From Stenotrophomonas sp. UBA2629 (GTDB taxonomy: Bacteria; Pseudomonadota; Gammaproteobacteria; Xanthomonadales; Xanthomonadaceae), in assembly GCA_002359895.1 (NCBI GenBank), contig DEOB01000011.1, positions 435,203 to 499,202 of the forward strand: DNA of 64,000 nucleotides, given 5' to 3'. The notes under the pieces were generated by a model. That model was not told the origin of the DNA, did not search any database, and saw nothing but the letters and a program-made list of their open reading frames with translations. Below, in pieces: positions 7,671 through 15,219 of this stretch; positions within the stretch are counted from its first letter, which is position 1; every line of letters begins with the position of its first letter. Made by a program: the position numbers and the translations under genes.

Positions 7671-8900
7671 ATGCCCAATCACGCCGATCCCGAGTTGATC
7701 CCTGCCAGCGAAGCCTGTGCCCTGCTCGGCATCAGCACCGCCACGCTGTATGCCTATGTCAGCCGGGGACAGCTGAGTTCTCGGCCGGGCGCGGATTCGC
7801 GCAGCCGGGTGTACCTGCGCGCCGAGGTGGAACGGCTGGCACAGCGCAAACAGGCCGGTCGCGGCGCAGCCCGGGGCGCGGCGCAAAGTCTGGATCGCGG
7901 CCTGCCGGTGCTGGAAACGCGCATCTCGCTGATCCGCCCCGACGCGCCGTATTACCGCGGCCGCTCGGCGGTGGCCGCCGCGCAGGCCGGCGCCACGCTG
8001 GAGGACATTGCGCGGCTGTTGTGGGAATGCGATGAACAGGATCCCTTTGCGGCATCCCCGCCGCCGCACTGGCCACAGCGGGTTGCGACGTTGGCGCTGG
8101 ACAATGCACTGCCGCCGCTGGAACGCACCATGGCCTGCATTCCGTTGCTGGCGCTGGAGCAACGCCAATCGCTCAATGCCGCCGCGCCGGTCCGGCGCGA
8201 AGTGGCGGCCACGTTGCTGCGACAGAACGCCGCATTGCTGGTCGGCATTCAACCCGATGCGCGCCCGGTACACAGCCTGCTTGCCGAGACCTGGCGCCCT
8301 GGCGACGCCGATTTTTCAGACATCATCCGCGCAGCCCTGGTGCTGTGTGCCGACCACGAGTTGAACGTGTCCGCCTTTGCCGCGCGCGTGGTCGCCTCCA
8401 CCGGGGCGCATCTGCATGCCACGGTGAGCGCGGGCTTGGCTGCACTGTCCGGCCCGCGTCATGGCGGCGCCACCGCACGCGCGCATGCGCTGTTGTTGGA
8501 CGCACAGGCCAGCGGCGTGCCGGCGGCGTTCATCGCCGAGCGTTGGCGGCGTGGTGACGAACTGCCCGGCTTCAACCACCTGCTTTATCCCGAAGGCGAC
8601 CCACGCGGCGCCGAAATACTGCGCATGCTGCGCGAACGGCACAGCAACAACGCGCGCATGCAGCACGTTGAAACCGTCTTGGCGGCAACGCTCGACAACA
8701 GCGGCCAACATCCCAACATCGACGGCCTGCTCGCGGCCATCTGCCATGTCTACACCCTGCCCGCCGCACACGCGTTGGTGATGTTTGCCACCGCGCGCCT
8801 CACCGGCTGGCTGGCACATGCGTTGGAACAACAAGCCTTGGGCACGCTGATCCGCCCGCGTGCGCGTTATACCGGCTTGGCATCGGGCCGACCGCTATAG
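7671..8900 (+). CDS. HTH (excisionase/MerR-like) domain fused to citrate synthase; candidate prp regulator
   Basis: 409 residues from the ATG at 7671. Residues about 11-60 form an excisionase/MerR-like helix-turn-helix (EACALLGISTATLYAYVSRG). The remainder is a divergent citrate synthase. All three catalytic positions seem retained: His264 (GPRHGG), His303 (GFNHLLYP) and Asp351 (QHPNID). It diverges from prpB, sharing a 112-bp promoter region with palindromes. Inference: a DNA-binding regulator that senses oxaloacetate, an acyl-CoA or (methyl)citrate through the synthase fold, in place of the GntR/PrpR regulators found at other prp loci. An enzyme with an accessory domain is the alternative. 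A short T-tailed hairpin follows the stop. Confidence 0.85.
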   Translation: MPNHADPELIPASEACALLGISTATLYAYVSRGQLSSRPGADSRSRVYLRAEVERLAQRKQAGRGAARGAAQSLDRGLPVLETRISLIRPDAPYYRGRSAVAAAQAGATLEDIARLLWECDEQDPFAASPPPHWPQRVATLALDNALPPLERTMACIPLLALEQRQSLNAAAPVRREVAATLLRQNAALLVGIQPDARPVHSLLAETWRPGDADFSDIIRAALVLCADHELNVSAFAARVVASTGAHLHATVSAGLAALSGPRHGGATARAHALLLDAQASGVPAAFIAERWRRGDELPGFNHLLYPEGDPRGAEILRMLRERHSNNARMQHVETVLAATLDNSGQHPNIDGLLAAICHVYTLPAAHALVMFATARLTGWLAHALEQQALGTLIRPRARYTGLASGRPL

Positions 8901-8914
8901 CCTGCGAGGTATGC

Positions 8915-8943
8915 GCCCAGTTCATGGCTGGGCCTGATTTTTT
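8915..8943 (+). terminator. Rho-independent terminator after the HTH/citrate synthase gene
   Basis: Stem GCCCAG / CTGGGC with a 7-nt loop, followed by CTGATTTTTT. It lies 15 bp after the stop and 59 bp before the beta-lactamase start, separating the two transcripts. Confidence 0.6.
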
Positions 8944-9001
8944 GCATTGGTGCCGGTGCGGGAGCATCCATAAACTCCTGCGTTTACCGGGAGAGCTACC
9001 G

Positions 9002-10006
9002 ATGACGAAATCACCTGCATTGTCGAAGTTCGCGGTCCGCCGCCGGCCGACGGGGCTCGCCCGCCTCCTCGTCGCCTTCGCCGCCACCGCAGCCTTGACC
9101 GCCTGCCAACCGGGATTACGCAGAACGATCCCAACATCGAGCGCAGCAGCACCACCGCGCGCCGACGACACGGCCGCCGCAGCCCCACCAGCCTGCCCTG
9201 CCGACGCGACAGTGATGGAAGGCTGGAACCAGCGCGCGCCACCGCGACACATCTTCGGCAACACCTGGTATGTCGGCACCTGCGGCCTGACCGCCCTGCT
9301 GGTGACCTCGGACCACGGCCATGTCCTGCTGGACGGCGCCACCGAAGCCGCCGGCCCGCTGATCGAAGCGAACATCCGCGCGCTCGGCTTCGACCCGAAG
9401 GACGTGAAATACCTGCTGAACTCGCACGAGCACTACGACCACGCCGCCGGTCTGGCCTACCTGCAGGGCGTCACCAATGCTCCCCTGCTGGCGCGCGGGC
9501 CCGCCGTTGCCACCCTGCGCAGTGGCAAGAGCGGCCGCGACGACCCGCAACAGCTCGAACCGCATTCGGCCTTCCCGCCTGTACCCAGAGTGGAAGCCAT
9601 CGACGATGGCGGCACGGTCCACGTCGGCCCGCTGGCGTTGACCGCCCATGCGACGCCCGGCCACACGCCCGGTGGCACCAGTTGGACCTGGCGCTCCTGC
9701 GAGGGGGCACGCTGCCTGGACATGGCCTATACCGACAGCACCAGCGCGATTTCCGACCACGAATACCGCTACCGCGAGCATCCCACGATGCTCGCGGCGT
9801 TCCAGCGTGGGCTGGACACAATTGCCGCGCTTCCCTGCGACATCCAGATCGCTCCGCATCCGCTGGCGGCGGACCTGTTCGCCCGCCTGCAGAACACCCC
9901 CGGCAAACCGCTGGTCGATGCCGGCGCCTGCGGACGCTATGCCCGGACCGGTCGCGCCAATCTGGAAAAAAGGCTGGGTGATGAGGCCAGCGGCCTGAAA
10001 CCGTGA
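9002..10006 (+). CDS. Subclass B3 metallo-beta-lactamase with lipoprotein signal (AIM-like)
   Basis: 334 residues from the ATG at 9002, with GGGAGAG about 8 bases upstream. Zinc ligands are in B3 order: His142, His144, Asp146, His147 (SHEHYDHAAG), His221 (TPGHTPGG) and His286 (APHP). Six cysteines beyond the signal (65, 94, 233, 238, 279, 312) fall in the three-disulfide pattern known for AIM-1. The N-terminus has a basic start, hydrophobic core and lipobox L-T-A-C (Cys35), so it is predicted to be lipidated and membrane-anchored rather than free in the periplasm. Expected function: hydrolysis of penicillins, cephalosporins and carbapenems. It is single-gene, with a terminator before it and a hairpin after it. 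A non-lactamase MBL hydrolase is possible but less likely given the ligand and cysteine set. Confidence 0.85.
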   Translation: MTKSPALSKFAVRRRPTGLARLLVAFAATAALTACQPGLRRTIPTSSAAAPPRADDTAAAAPPACPADATVMEGWNQRAPPRHIFGNTWYVGTCGLTALLVTSDHGHVLLDGATEAAGPLIEANIRALGFDPKDVKYLLNSHEHYDHAAGLAYLQGVTNAPLLARGPAVATLRSGKSGRDDPQQLEPHSAFPPVPRVEAIDDGGTVHVGPLALTAHATPGHTPGGTSWTWRSCEGARCLDMAYTDSTSAISDHEYRYREHPTMLAAFQRGLDTIAALPCDIQIAPHPLAADLFARLQNTPGKPLVDAGACGRYARTGRANLEKRLGDEASGLKP

Positions 10007-10013
10007 TGCAACT

Positions 10014-10049
10014 CCGGCCGGGTGAACCGGTATCTGTTTACCCGGCCGG
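10014..10049. terminator. Hairpin between convergent beta-lactamase and cobalamin-binding-like genes
   Basis: Perfect 10-bp inverted repeat CCGGCCGGGT / ACCCGGCCGG with a 16-nt loop, 7 bases after the beta-lactamase stop. There is no T-run; it may serve as a bidirectional terminator. Confidence 0.45.
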
Positions 10050-10082
10050 AAGCGCCGCCCCTGCGCGACATCGTACGGATCG

Positions 10083-10892
10083 CTAATCCCGCACGAGCGC
10101 CTGCTTTTTTGACCATGCTTGGACGATGGCCGCGATCGCTCGCACTCCGTCGGTCAACGCCGCGGGACCGGGCTGCAGGATCAGCGGTGATTTGATCTCG
10201 TGCAGTTCGCCATCACGCACCGCGTTGATGGCATCCCAACCCGGCCGCGCGGCCACGCGTTCGGGGCGGAATTTCTTGCCACACCACGAGCCGATGATGA
10301 TGTCCGGGTTGCGCGCGATCACCGGGTCGCCATTGGCAAGAATGCGCGCTTTGGCCAGCGGCTCGCAGGACAGCTCGGGGAATACATCATCACCACCGGC
10401 CAGCGTCACCAGCTCGGCGCCCCATTGGATGCCAGTGATGATCGGCTCGTCCCATTCCTCGACATACACGCGCGGCCGCTGCGGCAGCAATGCCGCCTGC
10501 GCGGCGATGGCTTCCAGCCCGCGCTGCAGTTCATCGGCATAGGCATTGGCATGCTCGGCCACGCCGACCAAACCGCCGAGCCGGCGAATGTAGTCAAGAA
10601 TGCCGGCCACGCTGCGGTGGTTGGCAATCCACACTTCCACCCCGTTGCGGATCAGCTCGGCCGCGATGTCGGCCTGGATGTCTGAAAACCCAATGGCCAG
10701 ATCCGGCTTGAGCTTGAGAATCTCGCCCACTTTGGCGCTGGTGAAAGCGCTGACCTTGGGCTTGTCACGACGTGCCTGCGGGGGCCGTACGGTGAAGCCG
10801 CTGATGCCGACGATGCGGTCCTGCTCGCCCAAGGCGTACAGGGTTTCGGTAGGTTCTTCGGTCAAACAGACAATGCGACGCGGGCCGATCAT
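10083..10892 (-). CDS. Cobalamin-binding / BtuF-like protein without signal peptide
   Basis: 269 residues beginning MIGPRRIVCLTEEPTETLYALGE. The fold signature is that of helical-backbone metal-chelate binding proteins (BtuF class): P-R-R-I-V-C-L-T near the start, PKVSAFTSAKVGEILKLKPDLAIGF, and IIGSWCGKKFRPE near the end. There is no hydrophobic leader, so it is probably cytoplasmic, unlike ABC-transporter binding proteins, and no permease or ATPase gene adjoins it. Its start codon overlaps the stop of the upstream YqfO-like gene (ATGA, 10889-10892), indicating translational coupling. Role unknown; cobalamin or corrinoid binding is a family-based guess. Confidence 0.7.
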   Translation of the reverse strand: MIGPRRIVCLTEEPTETLYALGEQDRIVGISGFTVRPPQARRDKPKVSAFTSAKVGEILKLKPDLAIGFSDIQADIAAELIRNGVEVWIANHRSVAGILDYIRRLGGLVGVAEHANAYADELQRGLEAIAAQAALLPQRPRVYVEEWDEPIITGIQWGAELVTLAGGDDVFPELSCEPLAKARILANGDPVIARNPDIIIGSWCGKKFRPERVAARPGWDAINAVRDGELHEIKSPLILQPGPAALTDGVRAIAAIVQAWSKKQALVRD

Positions 10893-11233
10893 GGGGCGGC
10901 AAACTCCGTGCTATCAACGAACACCGCCGGGGTGTTCCAAGGGTGATGCGCGGCGATGCCCTGCTCAAGCAGACGCTGCAGACGCACCGCATCACGTGGA
11001 ATGCAGAACTCCAAACGGACGCTGGGCTCATGCACCAGTTGGCCTGTGTCGCCAACAACACTCCTTGCGCCGGCCTGCACCTGGAACTGCTCGTAACCCG
11101 GCGCCGACTCCCACATGCCGTGCGAGTAGCCGCCGGCAGCCAGATCATCCACCGCCAGAATGCCCTGCTTGAGCGCCTGCAGATGCGCAGGCGGCACGAA
11201 CACGGTGATGCGGTAGACCGGGTGAAGTGTCAT
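10889..11233 (-). CDS. YqfO / NIF3-insert-like small protein
   Basis: 114 residues from the ATG at 11233, with AGGG upstream. The N-terminus MTLHPVYRITVFVPPAHLQALKQG and the central AAGGYSHGMWES plus GYEQFQVQAGARS resemble the CutA-like domain inserted in NIF3-family proteins (YqfO) and its stand-alone versions. These are poorly characterised and possibly metal- or nucleotide-binding. It overlaps the BtuF-like gene by 4 bp and lies 40 bp downstream of pdxH, so the three minus-strand genes may form one transcript. Confidence 0.65.
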   Translation of the reverse strand: MTLHPVYRITVFVPPAHLQALKQGILAVDDLAAGGYSHGMWESAPGYEQFQVQAGARSVVGDTGQLVHEPSVRLEFCIPRDAVRLQRLLEQGIAAHHPWNTPAVFVDSTEFAAP

Positions 11234-11273
11234 CACCGCACCCTGCATGCCGGCCACAACGGCGTGCTGCTAC

Positions 11274-11873
11274 TCATGGATACAGCAACTGCTTGCTCCA
11301 ACTACCGGCAGCATCGGCGTCGTAGCACCAACGCTCGTGCAGGCGGAAGTTGGCGCCGTACCAGAACTCGATGCGACGCGGCACCACGCGCACGCCGCTC
11401 CAACCTTCCGGTCGCGGCACATCGCGGCCTTCAAAGCGCGCCTCGAAACTGGCCAGACGCTGCTCGAACTCCTCGCGCGAGGCCAGCGGCTGCGATTGTG
11501 CGGACGCCCACGCACCCACCTGGCTCATACGCGGACGCGAGGCGAAATACGCATCGGCTTCAGCGTTTGAAACCAACTGCGCCTCACCTTCAATCCGCAC
11601 CTGGATGCCGGCTTCGCGCAGGCTGCGCCACAGGAACAGCAGTGCCACATGGTGATTGGCTTCCAGCTCGCGGCCTTTGCGGCTGTCCAGATGCGTGTAG
11701 AAGACAAACCCGCGCGCATCGAATGCCTTCAGCAGCACGGTACGCGCCGAGGGCCGGCCATCAAGGTCAACAGTAGCCACGGTCATTGCCGTGGCGTCGA
11801 TTTCGTTACCGGCTTTTGCCTCCTCAAACAACGAGGCGAATGTCGAAAGCGCTTCTGCGTAAAGATCAGTCAT
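11274..11873 (-). CDS. pdxH: Pyridoxamine 5'-phosphate oxidase PdxH
   Basis: 199 residues, the usual length. FMN- and PLP-binding motifs are visible: SARTVLLKAFDARGFVFYTH, SRKGRELEANHHVALLFLW, and the C-terminal GWSGVRVVPRRIEFWYG...RLHERW. The enzyme oxidises pyridoxine/pyridoxamine 5'-phosphate to PLP in the cytoplasm. It ends with LLYP as in many gammaproteobacterial homologues. It is transcribed on the minus strand, back to back with the glycerate kinase-like gene; 42 bp separate the two start codons. Confidence 0.96.
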   Translation of the reverse strand: MTDLYAEALSTFASLFEEAKAGNEIDATAMTVATVDLDGRPSARTVLLKAFDARGFVFYTHLDSRKGRELEANHHVALLFLWRSLREAGIQVRIEGEAQLVSNAEADAYFASRPRMSQVGAWASAQSQPLASREEFEQRLASFEARFEGRDVPRPEGWSGVRVVPRRIEFWYGANFRLHERWCYDADAAGSWSKQLLYP

Positions 11874-11915
11874 GGTTCCAGTTCAGACAGCACGGGATTG
11901 GGCTATTGTGGCGCC

Positions 11916-12740
11916 ATGTCCTCCGTTCCGCACAGTTTTTCCCCCCGACGTTTTTCGCAGGCGCTGGTGAACCAGGCCTTGGACGATGCGCTGGCAAGCA
12001 GCGCGTCCACACCGGTACTGGCCATCAGCGGCGTGCAGGGCAGCGGCAAATCCACCTTGGCGGCGCAGGTCGTTGAACTGGCGCGTTCGCGCGGCCTGTC
12101 CGCTGCGGCACTGTCCATCGACGACACCTACCTCACCCGCGCTCAGCGCCAACGCCTGGCCGACCGCATCCATCCGCTGCTGGCCACACGTGGCCCGCCG
12201 GGCACGCACGACATGCCATTGGCGCTGTCCACCTTGGACGCAGCTAAAGCCGGGCAATCGTTCCCGCTTCCGCGCTTTGACAAGCTGGCCGACGAACGCG
12301 TGCCCGAGCTGCAGTGGGCGCAGATCGAACAACCCTTGGACCTGTTGGTATTTGAAGGCTGGTTCCTGGGCACCCCGGCCGAAGCCGACGACGCGCTGCA
12401 GCGGCCATTGAATGCGCTGGAACGCGAAGCCGATGCCGACGGCACGTGGCGGCGCTGGTGCAACCAGGCATTGGCCGAGGACTACCCGGCGCTATGGCAG
12501 CGCTTTGACCGGCTCTGGTTTCTGCAGCCACCCGGTTTTGCCGTGGTACCGCAGTGGCGCTGGCAGCAGGAACAGGCGCTGCAGCAGGCCTCGCCCGGCC
12601 GTACCAGCATGAGCCGGTCGCAACTGGAGCGCTTCGTGCAGTTCTACGAGCGCATCAGCCGCCAGGCACTGCGCACCTTGCCCGACATTGCCGACCGCAC
12701 CATCGCGCTGGATGCACAACGGCGGCCGCTGCCGGCATGA
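11916..12740 (+). CDS. P-loop kinase, D-glycerate 3-kinase (GLYK)-like
   Basis: 274 residues from the ATG at 11916. Walker A is GVQGSGKS (residues 39-46); SIDDTYL and FEGWFLGTP further on, and the late RMSRSQLxRFVQFYE-like segment (TSMSRSQLERFVQFYER), match the plant-type glycerate kinase / yeast YGR205w family within the phosphoribulokinase-uridine kinase superfamily. Likely reaction: D-glycerate to 3-phosphoglycerate. It lies divergent to pdxH and alone on its strand; a 10-bp stem hairpin follows. The exact substrate is inferred from family only. Confidence 0.8.
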   Translation: MSSVPHSFSPRRFSQALVNQALDDALASSASTPVLAISGVQGSGKSTLAAQVVELARSRGLSAAALSIDDTYLTRAQRQRLADRIHPLLATRGPPGTHDMPLALSTLDAAKAGQSFPLPRFDKLADERVPELQWAQIEQPLDLLVFEGWFLGTPAEADDALQRPLNALEREADADGTWRRWCNQALAEDYPALWQRFDRLWFLQPPGFAVVPQWRWQQEQALQQASPGRTSMSRSQLERFVQFYERISRQALRTLPDIADRTIALDAQRRPLPA

Positions 12741-12765
12741 AGCCGCTGCAGGGGCAAGCTGGCCA

Positions 12766-12800
12766 GTGACGCTGACAGGCAAAGCCGCCATCAGCGTCAC
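12766..12800. terminator. Hairpin between convergent kinase and dodecin genes
   Basis: Perfect 10-bp stem GTGACGCTGA / TCAGCGTCAC with a 15-nt loop that contains a nested GGC-AAA-GCC mini-stem. It lies between two convergent stop codons; there is no T-run. Confidence 0.45.
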
Positions 12801-12835
12801 CGCGCATGCCGCCCCTACAGCGTCCGGTGTCGCGG

Positions 12836-13039
12836 TTACTGCACCAGGAAGGTTATCCGCAGGTTCACCCGCCACTCGGTGATGTTGCCGTCGCCGTCAG
12901 TGACCACCTTGGTTTCATTGACCCAAGCGCCTTGAATGCCCTTGACGGTCTCGGCCACTTTTTTCATTCCGGTGCGTACCGCATCCTCGACGCTGGTCTT
13001 GGAAGACGCGCTGACTTCAATGATTTTCGCCACTGCCAT
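12836..13039 (-). CDS. Dodecin family flavin-binding protein
   Basis: 67 residues from the ATG at 13039 (MAVAKIIEVSASSKTSVEDAV), chosen because AAGGAG lies 7 bases upstream. The sequence matches dodecin throughout: S-x-x-S-x-E-D-A-V, then VKGIQGAWVNETKVV, with the flavin-stacking tryptophan, and a terminal WRVNLRITFLV strand. Dodecins form cytoplasmic dodecamers that store or buffer riboflavin/FMN. Monocistronic; convergent with the kinase gene and 100 bp from the divergent aroK. Confidence 0.92.
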   Translation of the reverse strand: MAVAKIIEVSASSKTSVEDAVRTGMKKVAETVKGIQGAWVNETKVVTDGDGNITEWRVNLRITFLVQ

Positions 13040-13139
13040 GTCCGACTCCTTGGTTGCACCACGAACCATTTCGTGGAGTCTGCGAGCTTGGCTGCTACCG
13101 TGTTAACGCACTGACATGAGGTGCTAGCATCACCTGACG

Positions 13140-13682
13140 ATGAATCCCGCCCCCAATCTCATCCTGGTCGGCCCCATGGGCGCCGGTAAAACCTGCATCG
13201 GCCGGCGCTTGGCCGAGCGCTTCGGGCTGGTGTTTGTCGATGCTGACCAAGCCATCGTCGATGACGTGGGTTCCAGCATCCCCACCCTTTTCGAAAACGT
13301 TGGCGAGGCGGGCTTCCGCGCGCATGAAAAACGCGTCATGGCCACGCTGCTGGCACAGCACGGCCAGTTGATCTCCACCGGCGGTGGCTCGGTACTGGAT
13401 GCCGACAACCGCCACAGCATGCGCACGCGCGGTTTTGTGGTCTACCTGCGGGTCAGCGTGCAGTCGCAGCTGCAGCGTCTGCACCGCGACAAAACCCGGC
13501 CGTTGCTGCTGCGCGAGGACCGCGAGCAGGTGCTGCACGCCATGGCCGAACTGCGCGACCCGCTGTACCGCGAAGTGGCCGACCTGACCATCGACACCGA
13601 TCTTTACTCCCCCGCCGACACCACCGCACAGCTGGTGATGCGCATCGCCGCGCAATGGCAGATTCCGGAACGTTCCGCATGA
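13140..13682 (+). CDS. aroK: Shikimate kinase AroK
   Basis: 180 residues. Walker A GPMGAGKT is at 11-18; the shikimate-binding D-A-D near 35 and ISTGGGSVLD near 80 are conserved; the LID region contains DKTRPLLL. It phosphorylates shikimate using ATP. Its stop overlaps the aroB start (ATGA at 13679-13682), the common aroK-aroB arrangement. The upstream ribosome site is weak. Confidence 0.96.
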   Translation: MNPAPNLILVGPMGAGKTCIGRRLAERFGLVFVDADQAIVDDVGSSIPTLFENVGEAGFRAHEKRVMATLLAQHGQLISTGGGSVLDADNRHSMRTRGFVVYLRVSVQSQLQRLHRDKTRPLLLREDREQVLHAMAELRDPLYREVADLTIDTDLYSPADTTAQLVMRIAAQWQIPERSA

Positions 13683-14788
13683 CCGCATCCCCCCGTACCG
13701 TCGCCGTGGGCGGCGAGGTTCCTTACCAGATCCACATTGGCGCCGGGCTGTTGTCCGAAGCCGAACGCTTGACCGACGCCATCCGTGGCCGTCACGTTCT
13801 GCTGCTCAGCGATGACAACGTCGCCCCGCTGTATCTGGCACGCGTGCAGCAGGCACTGCAGGACGCACGACCGGAGCTGAAAATCAGCCACCACATCATT
13901 CCTGCGGGTGAAGCTTCCAAAACCCTGGACAACTTCAGCGGCGCCATCAACGCACTGGCCCGCTTGGGCGCCACCCGTGACGCCTGCGTGCTGGCACTGG
14001 GCGGCGGTGTGGTCGGTGACCTGGCCGGTTTTGCCGCCGCCTGCTGGATGCGCGGCGTGGACTGCGTGCAACTGCCCACCAGCCTGTTGGCGATGGTGGA
14101 CTCCTCGGTGGGTGGCAAGACCGCGGTGGACATCCCGCAAGGCAAGAATCTGGTCGGCGCCTTCCATCCGCCGCGCGCAGTGATTGCCGACACCGCCGTG
14201 CTGCGCACCCTGCCGGTACGCGAGTTGCGTGCCGGGCTGGCCGAAGTGATCAAGTACGGCGCCATCCGCGACCCGCTGTTTTTCCAGTGGCTGCAGGCCG
14301 AACGCGGCGCACTGCTGGCCGGCGACGACGCGGCATTGGCGCAGGCCATTGCCCGCAGCTGCGAGCACAAGGCAGAGATCGTTGAACGCGATCCATTGGA
14401 AAAGGGTGAGCGCGCCCTGCTCAACCTTGGCCACACCTTTGGCCACGCCATCGAGACCGCGCAGGGCTACGGCGCGCCGGGCAACGACAACCTCAACCAT
14501 GGCGAAGCCGTGGCCGTTGGCATGGTGCTGGCCGCGCGCTTGTCAGCCGCCCTGGGCATGGCCGATGCCGCCGATACCGACACCCTGCGCGCGCTGCTGC
14601 TGGCCTACGGCCTGCCGGTGGCCATCCCCGCCGGGCTGGAACCCGAAACCCTGCTCGCCCACATGCGCCTGGACAAGAAGAACATCGCCGGCCGCCTCCG
14701 GTTGGTGCTGTGGCGTGGGATCGGCAAGGCCGAAGTGGTGCCCGATGTCGATGAGGCCGCGGTGCTGGAGATTCTGCGGCGGGGCTGA
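13679..14788 (+). CDS. aroB: 3-dehydroquinate synthase AroB
   Basis: 369 residues from the ATG at 13679, overlapping aroK by 4 bp. Conserved NAD- and zinc-binding stretches are present: ALGGGVVGDLAGFAAA, PTSLLAMVDSSVGGKTA, and NLGHTFGHAIE. It converts DAHP to 3-dehydroquinate in the shikimate pathway. Coupled to aroK, and followed 121 bp later by a small WGR-like gene. Confidence 0.97.
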   Translation: MTASPRTVAVGGEVPYQIHIGAGLLSEAERLTDAIRGRHVLLLSDDNVAPLYLARVQQALQDARPELKISHHIIPAGEASKTLDNFSGAINALARLGATRDACVLALGGGVVGDLAGFAAACWMRGVDCVQLPTSLLAMVDSSVGGKTAVDIPQGKNLVGAFHPPRAVIADTAVLRTLPVRELRAGLAEVIKYGAIRDPLFFQWLQAERGALLAGDDAALAQAIARSCEHKAEIVERDPLEKGERALLNLGHTFGHAIETAQGYGAPGNDNLNHGEAVAVGMVLAARLSAALGMADAADTDTLRALLLAYGLPVAIPAGLEPETLLAHMRLDKKNIAGRLRLVLWRGIGKAEVVPDVDEAAVLEILRRG

Positions 14789-14909
14789 GTCGCAGCAGTG
14801 AGCGGGCGGAACCGAGAAGTGAGCAGGAGCCACTTCGACGGCGGTTTTCCTCACTCTCCGCTCAGCTTCACTCATGCCTGCCCGGGGCGTAACGGCTACA
14901 ATCGCCGCC

Positions 14910-15161
14910 ATGCGCGTCCTACTGCAACAGCCGCCCAGCGGCAACGAAGCCCCCCGCTATGTACAGCTCACCCTGGTGCCGGATCTGCTCGGCGGCTGGG
15001 AGCTGCAGCGTGAAAGCGGCCAGATCGGCGGCCGTGTGCAGTTGCGCCGGGAGCTGTTCCTGCAGCAAGAGGAAGCCCAGCAGGCCTTCGAGAAAGGCCG
15101 TGACGCGCAGATCAAACGCGGCTTCCAGGTGATGTTCACCAGCGGCCTGCAACAACCCTGA
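14910..15161 (+). CDS. Small stand-alone WGR-domain-like protein
   Basis: 83 residues from the ATG at 14910 (MRVLLQQPPSGNEAPRYVQLTL). The body matches the WGR fold pattern: YVQLTLVPDLLGGWEL, then a G-R-I/Q-I-G-G-R-like turn (RESGQIGGRVQLRREL), a run of acidic/alanine helix, and RGFQVMF. WGR domains bind nucleic acids in PARPs, MolR-like and DNA-repair proteins; here the W-G-R itself reads E-S-G. It sits between aroB and hemE on the same strand, and is the only gene of unknown role in that run. An alternative start 12 codons upstream is less likely. Confidence 0.6.
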   Translation: MRVLLQQPPSGNEAPRYVQLTLVPDLLGGWELQRESGQIGGRVQLRRELFLQQEEAQQAFEKGRDAQIKRGFQVMFTSGLQQP

Positions 15162-15219
15162 TCGGCCCCATCCTGGCCGCACGACGCGGCCGGCGCCGTT
15201 CCCCGTCTAGGAGTTCTTC

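Noticed and set aside
9002..10006. L1 beta-lactamase of Stenotrophomonas maltophilia
   Set aside because: The zinc motif is SHEHYDH rather than SHAHADH, there are three cysteine pairs instead of one, and a lipobox is present.
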